Source: Notolepis coatsorum (lineage: Eukaryota > Chordata > Actinopteri > Aulopiformes > Paralepididae). Taken from it: 64,000 nt of DNA. Below the pieces are notes generated by a model. The model was not told the DNA's origin. It ran no database searches and saw only the letters and a program-made list of their open reading frames with translations. The translations under genes were made by a program, and so were the position numbers. Positions 55,600 to 64,000 of the stretch are shown here, piece after piece; the stretch's first letter is position 1; each line of letters begins with the position of its first letter. Location: positions 92,102,096 to 92,166,095 of the forward strand of contig OZ020598.1 in the NCBI GenBank assembly GCA_963971535.1. The letters are read 5' to 3'.

Positions 55600-55822
55600 G
55601 TCTGTATTGGCCTCCATTGACCATATTGACACGGCGGGCATTTCACTCAGGTTGGGATTCCTTTCCCACCCAAGGTGGGAACAGGATGGAAAAGGAACCC
55701 CCACCTGATGTCTGTGTGAACATGGTCACATGCTGAAACAATGGGTCTCAATACCTCCGCTACTGGTCACAACAATCACATTTGCCATCTGTGAGATAGC
55801 AGGGCTTCACCTTCAGCCTTGA

Positions 55823-55993
<171 letters not shown>

Positions 55994-56877
55994 TAACCTT
56001 TATTTACCCAGGGTAGGTTCACTGAGCACAGATGCTCTTTTTCAGGAACGCCCTGCTTCACATTCACACCTGGGAGCTGCCCAGTACAACCACAGTCTGA
56101 CACCATTGGCCACTGAGCAACTCCACAGTGTCTATACATTCTACAGTACCATACCCATAGGCGGCGGGTGAGCTTGACATTAGGGAAGGCTATTATTAGA
56201 ATGGACCTCGCAAAATGTTCCCTTTTTTTTTTGGTTGCACGCAAATGATGCTGTCCAGGTTCTGATTTCATATACACACACACACTACTAGGCTACTACA
56301 GCGAGCCCCACTCATTTCATATAGTGCAAATTAAGTGTTCAAATGAAGGCATCCAATAATATATTAACCATTGTCTTACCTTAATGCAGATAAATGCGAC
56401 GTTTCGTCTTGGTGAGAAAGACCGTTCACAACTTGAATCACAAGTTGCAATGAAGGGAAAGTTTTTCGTAATTTAGATCTCATCATGCTTTGAAAACAAT
56501 GTACATACAGTAGCTCTAAAAAGTTTCCACGATTTGATGAACTCGGACTCTCATCATGTCCTCTTAGAGCGAGCCCTTGTTTGCCAAGATAAAACAACAT
56601 ACAGCCTCAGGTGATCGGTAGTTATGCCCAGGGCCAGCCCGGTGCAGCTTCTAAATTACTTTGTTTATGCCTTGGAAAAATACTGTATATCCATTTAGCT
56701 TTTTGAAATTTGACTCAAAATAGTGCGCTGGTGTTCGCTACAAAGCGATCGGCGGGCTGAAATTCGGAACGCAGATGTTTGCTTTACTCGGCCTGCGGGA
56801 TCAGGATGATCATGTGAATGATGTGATTGGCTACATTATTTAACCTGAGCCTATGTGTGATTGGTTACTGCCTGTAC

Positions 56878-57871
56878 CAGGGTTTCCGTTAGAATTTTTT
56901 TTTGCAGGTCTGAGTGTCCGGTAGATTTCAATCTACCGGACAAATGGGATAAATTCCGGTCAGAGTTTATTGAGCTTAAAAACAATTGATAGGCCTATAT
57001 AAAGAATGCCATCCTCAAGGCATTTATAATATTTTAACTTAAAACTAGGCTACTTTTGCGTATATACAGTCATTAATATATTCTAAATAAAATAAGTCCC
57101 TCGAGACTTCGTGCTGCTGCCGACTTGAGGTGTCGGTGGGCAGTCTGCCCAACATTAATAAACAGCAGTCTGTTATAATCACATTTTTATGAGCTAACGA
57201 ATTCCGTTATATTGGACATTTGTATTAATTATATCAAGCGAAGAACTGAGAAATTTGGCAGAGAGAGATGGCAACATTATCGTGGGTTTGCGTGATGTAT
57301 ATCTCCACCTCCCAACGACTTGGTGCTGGTCATAATGTCCGGTGAAAATAATTCCCTCTAAGCACAATTTGATTATTTGAATTGTATTAAAATAGGCTAA
57401 AATTAAATACCCTATGCGATGAACGAAACAATCATTACATTTGTTTCATCGTTGCTTCACCAAGCAGCCGGTCTAATAATGACAATGCTGTGTCAGTGCG
57501 AGCTTGCTGCTGCTAGATTTGCGAAAAGCATCCAGCTGCAGACCCGCAGAGCAGCAGCGTTTTCAGGCTCTATCTGGGGACCGCTCAGCAGCGCCCCCCA
57601 CCCAACAGCTGAATTGCCAATGGCTGAATTGGAGTACTGCACTGTGCCGGCAAAGCTGGCGGGTTCTGTGGGTCTGCAGCTGGATGCTTTTTGCAAATCT
57701 AGCAGCAGCAAACTATTTAATTTTAGCCTATTTTAATACAATTCAAATAATCAAATTGTGCTTAAAGGGAATTATTTTCACCGGACATTATGACCGGAGA
57801 GATTAAATATGTCGGACTTCAACAGATTTTGCAGGTCAAATACCGGTAATTACCGGCTAACGGAAACGCTG
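56878..57871. mobile_element. 0.99-kb hAT-like element with an internal long hairpin
   Basis: CAGGGTTTCCGTTAG / CTAACGGAAACGCTG ends with a perfect 8-bp duplication GCCTGTAC (56870-56877, 57872-57879). The interior holds a foldback of about 460 bp (57335-57795). The frames at 57419-57806 on both strands fall in the palindrome and look alike for that reason; they are not genes. Confidence 0.9.
57335..57795. repeat. long imperfect palindrome
   Basis: The outer arms match over about 80 bp: ATAATGTCCGGTGAAAATAA at 57332-57351 pairs with TTATTTTCACCGGACATTAT at 57772-57791, continuing through GCACAATTTGATTATTTGAA. Inner arms GCTGCTGCTAGATTTGCGAA and CATCCAGCTGCAGACCC pair with the sequence at 57667-57712. 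One arm has an unpaired extra segment of about 95 bp (57409-57504). Confidence 0.85.
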
Positions 57872-58116
57872 GCCTGTACCTGGAATGATTTGGGTAAGGC
57901 ATAGCCTCGCCTAGCCTTATATACCCGCCGCCTATGACCATACCCATAACACATATTCTGTTATGGCCAGTAACCGATATATATACCGACATGGATATGA
58001 TGTGGTCTATATGAATACACGTTCAAACAGTAATCCAGTTTTGGACAAGCGGGGGTTCTTTTGGCCTTGAAGTCACTGTTTGATGGCATTACAGATTCTA
58101 ACATCGAGGTAAAATG

Positions 58117-59284
58117 TTAACCCTTTCACTACCACACTACCAAATAGTTAACCCTTTCACTGCAACAATACAGAAGGTTGACCGTTTCACTGCCACACGA
58201 CAAAGGGTTAACCCTTTCACAACCACACTACAAAAGGTTAACCGTCTGTAGTGTGGTAGTGAAAGGTTAACCGTCTGTAGTGTGGTAGTGAAAGGTTAAC
58301 CGTCTGTAGTGTGGTAGTGAAAGGTTAACCGTCTGTAGTGGGGTAGTGAAAGGATAACCTGCTGTAGTGTGTAGTGAAAGGTTAACCTTCTGTAGTGTGT
58401 AGTGAAAGGATAACCTGCTGTAGTGTGTAGTGAAAGGATAACCTGCTGTAGTGGGGTAGTGAAAGGTTAACCTTCTGTAGTGTGGTAGTGAAAGGTTAAC
58501 CGTCTGTAGTGTGGTAGTGAAAGGTTAACATTATGTAGTGTGGGCGGCTAGGTGGTGTAGTGGGCAAGGCACTCGCCACCAATGTGGAGACGCTGGGTTC
58601 GCCTGTTCGAGCCCAGCGCTCCACATTGTTTTCAGTTTAGCTGGTCGTCCGCAGTAATACACATTGGTCGTATTACGGGGAGGGAAACTGATGGCTGGGG
58701 ATCGGGCGTTGTGGACAGCGACTCCTACAGGTCGGTTGGTGCGCCTGCGCAGTAGAATCAGGAAGTGTCGGGGGCAGCGTGAGCCTCCCACGCGTTACTC
58801 CTCGCCACTGAGAGATCGAGCTGCGCAGGTGAAAAGATGCGACTGCTGTTACCTCAAGTACCGGAGGGGACTTGTGCTATGTATGACTTAGTCCACATTG
58901 CAGCCGGCTTGTGGGAGGCAAGAAACAGCGTTCGTGACAGGGGAGGGTTGAATTGGATGATACGAAATTGGGATGGGAGAAAATATAGAAAATGGGAGAA
59001 AAAGTGGATTAAAAAAAAAAAAACATTATGTAGTGTGGTAGTGAAAGGTTAACCGTCTGTAGTGTGTAGTGAAAGGGTAACCGTCTGTAGTGTGGTAGTG
59101 AAAGGTTAACCTTCTGTAGTGTGGTAGTGAAAGGTTAACCTTCTGTAGTGTGGTAGTGAAAGGTTAACCTTCTGTAGTGTGGTAGTGAAAGGTTAACCTT
59201 CTGTAGTGTGGTAGTGAAAGGTTAACCTTCTGTAGTGTGGTAGTGAAAGGTTAACCTTCTGTAGTGTGGTAGTGAAAGGGTTAA
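58117..59284. repeat. inverted TTAACCCTTTCAC array, locus 4 (largest)
   Basis: About four units in the CACTACCACACTAC orientation (58117-58240), then about 20 in the opposite one (GTAGTGTGGTAGTGAAAGGT plus TAACCGTCT). It begins and ends with TTAA. It is split by a SINE at 58544-59021. Confidence 0.93.
58544..59021 (+). mobile_element. tRNA-derived SINE, about 480 bp, with 17-bp target duplication
   Basis: The 5' part has an A-box-like TAGGTGGTGTAGTGGGC and a B-box-like CTGTTCGAGCCC; the 3' end is poly(A). AACATTATGTAGTGTGG flanks both ends exactly (58527-58543, 59022-59038). The body TCGGGCGTTGTGGACAGCGA is shared with the SINE at 60955-61410. Frames within it are artefacts. Confidence 0.9.
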
Positions 59285-59735
59285 ATTGCTTTTTGCATAA
59301 CATAGGAGACACACCGGATGGCGAAACACCCTGAAGAGCCGCCAGTTCACTTTCTGCCCCATGTTAACTTAACTGACTACCGTTCAGACCGGCGCTCTGC
59401 GGCCGGCTCGCAGTCTTAAATCAAATCAAATCAAATCAAATCAAATCAAATGTATTTGTATTTATTTGCCTGAAATCACATGGAATTGCCCCCATGGGCT
59501 TTACAGGTCACAATAGAATAAAATCCACATCTGCAACACCCCCAGACTTTCCACAATGAAGATGAGGACCGACTCAGTAAAACCTAGCAATAGGAAAAAA
59601 AAACACCTCAGGCGGCGTGGAGGAGAGAAACATAATCGGTGATAATATAGTGTTGCTATGGATGATAGATGGAGAATAGAACAAGCAAATACTTGGTATG
59701 TATGTACTGTATATATACATGTAATGAAACACATA
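59285..59735. other. slc36a1 intron with a (TCAAA)n-headed repeat
   Basis: 59418-59660 starts with seven AAATC units and reads TGTATTTGTATTTATTTGCC onward, resembling a fish retroelement 3' end in minus orientation. No exon is seen. Confidence 0.5.
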
Positions 59736-59736
59736 T

Positions 59737-59851
59737 ACATACATACATACATACATACATACATACATACATACATACATACATACATACATACATACAT
59801 ACATACATACATACATACATACATACATACATACATACATACATACATACA
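59737..59851. repeat. (ACAT)n microsatellite
   Basis: About 28 tetranucleotide copies. The MYVC and HTYI frames are artefacts. Confidence 0.98.
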
Positions 59852-60241
59852 TGGTAGCAGTAGTACGGTATCTAAAGTACATAAGATTATCATTAAAATC
59901 AAATGGAGCTAAGAACAAAAAAGCATAGGAATACGAGCACTAGTATGAAAATAAGATGAAGGCTCGATCACGATCTGCAGTGATGGTTTCTGCGTCTGGT
60001 CTATTTTCTCCACGAGCTGCGAGCGCCTCTGTGTGTGATCGGAGCAGAGGAGCAGAGTCTCTGGTTGCAGAGAGACGGCCTCTGGTGTGAGAACAGCCAG
60101 GCTCCTGTCCTGCCGCTGCCCTTCACCCAGATACTGCCGCTGCAGCTGCAGTCGGTCCCCCGGGGCGTCGCACTATGTGTGGCTGACTACCCACCACTCC
60201 TGAAGGGGTCAAGTGCAGAGGACACTTTCCTCCAAGGGGGA
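59852..60241. other. slc36a1 intron with LINE-tail-like end
   Basis: GGGGTCAAGTGCAGAGGACA followed by CTTTCCTCCAAGGGGGATTAA at 60205-60245 resembles a fish LINE 3' end, into which the next inverted array is inserted. The GC-rich frame at 60035-60277 has no domain I recognise. Confidence 0.45.
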
Positions 60242-60364
60242 TTAACCCTTTCACTACCACACTACCAAAAGGCTTAACCCTTTCACTGCGACAATGCAGA
60301 AGGTTAACCCTCTCACTACCACATTACCAAAGGGTTAACCCAGAAAGTTAACCCTTTGGTAGTG
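60242..60364. repeat. inverted TTAACCCTTTCAC array, locus 5
   Basis: TTAACCCTTTCACTACCACA followed by CACTGCGACAATGCAG units. The right arm is short and degraded (TTAACCCTTTGGTAGTGCC). Confidence 0.85.
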
Positions 60365-60832
60365 CCTACTGCCTTTACCTATGAATGAACACAACACTCT
60401 AACTTACCACCTTTAGATAATAAAGTACTCAACCTCTACTGTCTTTAACTATGAATGAACACAACACTAACGTACCAGCTTTAGCTAATAACGTTTGAAT
60501 ATATTGTTCCTCTGAAAACTTTAAATGGACTCCATTATTGGACCAGACCACTCAGAAACCATGGCGTTTGTCGTCATTAGCGTTCACCTTGCCCTCTTGG
60601 GTATGTTCTAATGAAGGTAACAAGAGAGCTGGGCTAATTACATTCCCATTGATTTAAGTGGCTAGAGGACCTGTTTGCAATATTAACCGCGGCAATTTGG
60701 CCTTCTTTATAAGTGATGGGCGTGAAGATGCAGCAAAGCACAATTATAAATTACATTGCTTTGTGTGTCACAATCTCTTTACCACATTAACATTTCATGC
60801 GGTCACACAAATACCAGCATGCCTATTACGTC
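60365..60832. other. slc36a1 intron, unassigned
   Basis: A duplicated segment, CTACTGCCTTTACCTATGAA at about 60366-60385 and CTACTGTCTTTAACTATGAA at about 60438-60457, each followed by TGAACACAACACT. No exon is seen. Confidence 0.45.
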
Positions 60833-61641
60833 TAAGGCTGAGACGACATGCCATTTAGAAGAATCGATAAATCGGGACAAAATTATCTACAAATATCGAT
60901 TTTTCTATTATTTTGCACGTGCAAAATATTTTATTATTATAATTTCTTTTAAATGGGGCGGTCAGGTGGCGTAGCAGAGATTGTGCTCGTCACCAATGCA
61001 AGAGGCTGCGGTCTCGACTCCCGGAGAGTCAGCATTGCCTTGGCTCGGGCTGATCGCTATACTAACTCGTTTGGCTGAGTTAGGGGGAGGGAAGCCGTGG
61101 GTGGGTCCTGGGCGTTGTGGACAGCGACCCCTACAGTTCGGTCGGGGCGCCTGCACAGCGAGGGTAGGATCTGGAGAGAGGTAGTGCGACCTTCCACACG
61201 TTACACTCTCCCAGTGAGAATCTGCACTGCCAGGCTGGCTGCACATGCGTTGGAGGAAAGCATGTGACAGTCTCCGGCCTCTCGGACCAACAGTAGGGGG
61301 GGGTGCGCAACAACCAGGAAGGGGGTTGGGAATTGGCATAACGACTAACAGGGGGATGGGAAAAAAATCGGGAAAAAAGGAGGGAAAAAAAAGATAAAAA
61401 AAAAATAAAATCTTTTAAATACTTTTTTCTTAAAAAAGAAAAGAAAATGTAACGTTAGTTTGTGTGTGTGTGTCACGTGCACTCACTGTATTTTTTGCGA
61501 TGCTGTAGTTGGTCCACGACACACACTTAAACTAACGTTAAATAATCGTTTTTAGGAAACAACGATTTAATTTAAATCTATGACGCCACTTATCGATTTT
61601 ACGCAGTTATCGATAATTATCGATAAGTGGTCTCAGCCTTA
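60833..61641. mobile_element. hAT-like element, TAAGGCTGAGAC ends, carrying a SINE
   Basis: TAAGGCTGAGAC / GTCTCAGCCTTA inverted ends, flanked by ATTACGTC and ATTAAGTC (8 bp, one mismatch). Subterminal ATCGATAAATCG / TATCGATAATTATCGATAAG. The SINE at 60955-61410 is inserted inside. Confidence 0.82.
60955..61410 (+). mobile_element. tRNA-derived SINE, about 456 bp, nested in a hAT element
   Basis: GGGGCGGTCAGGTGGCGTAG head and A-rich tail, flanked by the perfect 10-bp duplication TCTTTTAAAT (60945-60954, 61411-61420). The body CTGGGCGTTGTGGACAGCGA matches the SINE at 58544. Confidence 0.88.
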
Positions 61642-62328
61642 ATTAAGTCCTTTATTTTGTTAAACGGTGAGTTCCAGACCGCTGGCCCTATTTTCTGCGA
61701 CGCCGTTGTGGATCCGTAGAGGCCTGCCTTTCCCGGTGCACGCATTGCTCAGTTGATTACTCGAAAATAAATGTTTACATTTTTATTAACAACCAAAACA
61801 GATGGGTATGGGTATCGGCAGACACTAAAGGTTGTGGAATCTGTATGGTAAATGAAAAAGTGGTCTGGAGGGGCCGGCCCCTAAGAAGGACTCTTAGCGA
61901 TAATCTACACATCTTCGGTCAATAGGGAATAGGGTGAAGGGTCCAAGGTTCTGAACTCACCCTTTAAGTACTATGTGGCCTCCACTGGCACTGTCATAAA
62001 ACAATAATAGCAGACAACACTTTAATTTCCCTGCACGCTTCCAACAACATTAATGTTGTAACCCCTGGAATAGGTTTTTATCAACCACCAGTGTTCAGAC
62101 TTGTAAAAAGTCACCACTTTTGCACAAAATAATGTATAATCTCATGTCTCATGTCTCATAATCCTTGCAAGCGCATGACTAAACCGACTTAACAAACAGG
62201 ATGTATTTCCCCAGCCCTTTTCCACCCCATCCACTTGACCTATCTCAAACCCCGCCCTCTCTTCTCTATACTCCAATCACAACTGTTGAGTTCCCTCCAA
62301 GCAACTGCTGTTTGATAGTAAAGGGTTA
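61642..62328. other. slc36a1 intron, unassigned
   Basis: No exon or clear repeat. Confidence 0.4.
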
Positions 62329-62359
62329 ACCTTCTGTAGTGTGGCAGTGAAAGGGTTAA
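62329..62359. repeat. TTAACCCTTTCAC-family single unit, locus 6
   Basis: One unit, TTCTGTAGTGTGGCAGTGAA plus AGGGTTAA, in the reverse orientation. The opposite arm is missing. Confidence 0.8.
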
Positions 62360-63064
62360 GTGAAGCGGTTAACACCCCACCCACAACCAAAACACCAGCT
62401 GTTGTGACTGCGGTTAGCTTGTGGCTGGTGTTAAATGTCCTCCTGTTGCCACATCCTGCTGGTGTTAAATGTCCTCCTGTAGACTAGAGTCAAACAAAGC
62501 AGGTGAAACACACACCTGTATCACTGAGGCTGCGGTTACATTATAGCCAAAACGATTTCGTTTCATTTCGCTTTTCAGAACGCTGTGGATTGGCAGGCAA
62601 GTTAGACGTCGTTTGTCTCGTGAGCACAGAGTGATGTATACACATGTAGTACAATGCCAAAGCAGTAGGCGGCGATGTAGTTCAAACATGAAGGCCATTT
62701 TCAACCAATCAGAAAGGCTGAACGAGTCACTCCACGTCCTGCTCAAAAACAGAAACCCACCATCTTTAAATTACCTCACGTGAGCCATTAGCAACATAGC
62801 ATTTATTTTTCAGCAAGAAACAAAGTGCAATAAAAGTGCAATAAACAAAAAAGGATACATTCACTGTGTGTTCTGCCTCATTTGTTGATGAAACAAAACC
62901 AACATCAACACAATTTACCACCAAGAGCGGAGAGTTTAGTCCCACAAAAAGATCTCTGATGTTGTTAGCTACATGCTAATGTGATTGGCATTTTCCATTT
63001 ATATAGTTAGCATTGAGGCTATCGTACATTAACGTAGTAACGTTAACACTAGTAGAATAAATGG
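62360..63064. other. slc36a1 intron, unassigned
   Basis: The minus-strand frame at 62465-62746 has no recognised domain. Sequence words suggest a degraded DNA element but no borders could be set. Confidence 0.35.
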
Positions 63065-63150
63065 ATGAAAACGTTATTTAACAGATTGCAGAATGGGTAC
63101 AATACAATACGGCTCAATACAAACAATTGTTAAGGGGATGCAGACTGTTG
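63065..63150 (-). mobile_element. retroelement tail, GATTGATTG family, partial
   Basis: TTATTTAACAGATTGCAGAA then TGGGTACAATACAATACGGC, like 42387-42532 but lacking the GATTG repeats. Confidence 0.75.
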
Positions 63151-63620
63151 TAGTTTGGACTGGGTTCCTTATAACAATAACTTGACAACACATGAGTTTA
63201 GTTGGTAGCCGCAGCTACTTGGGACAGCTCTGCTGTAAACACTGGAAATAACGGTGCGTGTGGACAGCATCACACCCTTACATTAGAGTTAGCCCTACCA
63301 CTGTGGATATAATTCACCTCTTGGTTTTGGGTTTAAACGGGGAAGATCAATCGAAAACAGTTGTAATGATCTAATTAATTATGGCGAAATTAAAAGCAAG
63401 TACAAAATCAATCTCTGACGGTGTCTGGGAGGATGGAGTCAAATGGTTATCCATCTGCTCCGTTATAAAGCACATGAATAAGCAATCTGAGGAGGACGCA
63501 GCTGATATCCTGTATAGCCTCCCCATATGGCCGGTTGGTGTCGGGAGACAGCAAATTATATTAATTATAGCGCGATATTGCAAGTGACTCCCAGAAATAG
63601 TTCTGATGTTTGGACTAATC
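63151..63620. other. slc36a1 intron, unassigned
   Basis: The overlapping frames at 63371-63622 (both strands) have no recognised domain. No splice-bounded exon with SLC36 sequence is seen. Confidence 0.4.
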
Positions 63621-63967
63621 ATGGGGTTCCCAAAGTTTTCAGGCCGTGACCCCCGAAATAACTGTCAGAGAGCCGCGACCCCCACTATTATAGGAGGTAT
63701 TAAATACATTTATAAATTTATAAACTTTTTAAGCGGGAGGTCCCCCACCAGGAAATCTTGTGTTACAAAGACTTAATTTTTTGCATTCTGGTGCAGGAAT
63801 TGTTTTATTTGTACCCTTTAAATGCCAGTGTTTGTGATGGCATGACTGCAAAAAAGAAAAAAGATATATATATATATTTTTTGGAATCATAATAATAAAA
63901 AAGAAATATTTAAATCATCTGGCGACCCCCCCACAGCGGCTTGCGACCCCCACTTTGGGAACCCCTG
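63621..63967. mobile_element. hAT-like MITE, GGGGTTCCCAAAG ends
   Basis: Left GGGGTTCCCAAAG and right CTTTGGGAACCCC are inverted copies, with subterminal GCGACCCCCAC. The target duplication is not recognisable. A copy of its right end opens the window at 1-19. Confidence 0.78.
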
Positions 63968-64000
63968 GAATGGACGGAGTCGAGGTCCAGCCAGGGGAGA

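Larger units (their letters stand above)
56156..57936. mobile_element. 1.78-kb hAT-like element, CATAGGCGGCGGGT ends
   Basis: Perfect 14-bp ends CATAGGCGGCGGGT / ACCCGCCGCCTATG with a perfect 8-bp duplication ACCATACC (56148-56155, 57937-57944). No transposase is recognised. A second hAT-like element is nested at 56878-57871. Confidence 0.9.

Noticed and set aside
57419..57806. Similar peptides on both strands (QLDAFCKSSSSK and LRKASSCRPAE types)
   Set aside because: The similarity results from the palindrome inside a hAT element; no coding support.
59501..59918. MYVC/HTYI repeat frames
   Set aside because: (ACAT)n microsatellite; no membrane or repeat protein is implied.
60035..60277. GC-rich 80-codon frame considered as a possible slc36a1 exon
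   Set aside because: No similarity to the SLC36 second helix (GPISLL-type), no suitable splice phase, and its end is a LINE tail.

Overview
This is a 64-kb piece of vertebrate nuclear DNA, almost certainly from a ray-finned (teleost) fish. The evidence is spliced exons with GT/AG borders, fish-type non-LTR retrotransposons, tRNA-derived SINEs, many short hAT-like and TTAA elements, and abundant microsatellites. Protein-coding sequence is well under 2% of the window; nearly everything else is transposon or tandem repeat. No prokaryotic operon, CRISPR array or phage is present.

Three host genes are supported. (1) Positions 4198-6067, plus strand: the last two exons of a small multi-pass membrane protein I cannot name. 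A LINE 3' end sits right behind its splice donor and is flanked by a long target duplication that carries a second copy of that donor. (2) Positions 19601 to about 37020, minus strand: a complete atox1 copper chaperone gene. It encodes 68 residues with the MTCEGC copper site in three exons of 6, 76 and 125 coding bases, spread over 17 kb. (3) From about 37450 to beyond the window end, plus strand: the 5' part of slc36a1 (PAT1), the lysosomal/plasma-membrane proton-coupled amino-acid transporter. It has a proposed non-coding exon 1, a short exon with the start codon, an acidic N-terminal exon and the exon encoding the first transmembrane segment. atox1 and slc36a1 are head to head and share an intergenic region of roughly 0.4-0.6 kb. 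That region carries an exact CLEAR-type E-box (GTCACGTGAC), a second CACGTG box, a YY1/uORF motif and a CRE-like site.

Layout: 1-4.2 kb, transposon pieces and a 55-bp minisatellite; 4.2-6.1 kb, membrane-protein exons; 6.1-19.6 kb, intergenic, with a 2.3-kb hAT-like element containing a 37-bp minisatellite, and a CR1/L2-type LINE; 19.6-37.0 kb, atox1, whose 15.9-kb intron 2 holds two reverse-transcriptase LINEs, a hAT remnant, several MITEs and G-rich minisatellites; 37.4-64 kb, slc36a1 introns with an open 682-codon LINE reverse transcriptase, nested hAT elements, a local duplication around a Tc1-like element, and inverted arrays of a CCCTTTCACTACCACAC repeat.

The most informative parts of Part 2 are nested insertions with readable target duplications, the dispersed inverted TTAA arrays, a minisatellite born inside a transposon, a hairpin-forming hAT, a permuted hAT transposase, and the shared lysosomal/copper promoter. 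I found no convincing undescribed enzymatic system. All coordinates and motifs were read by eye; family names for repeats are approximate.
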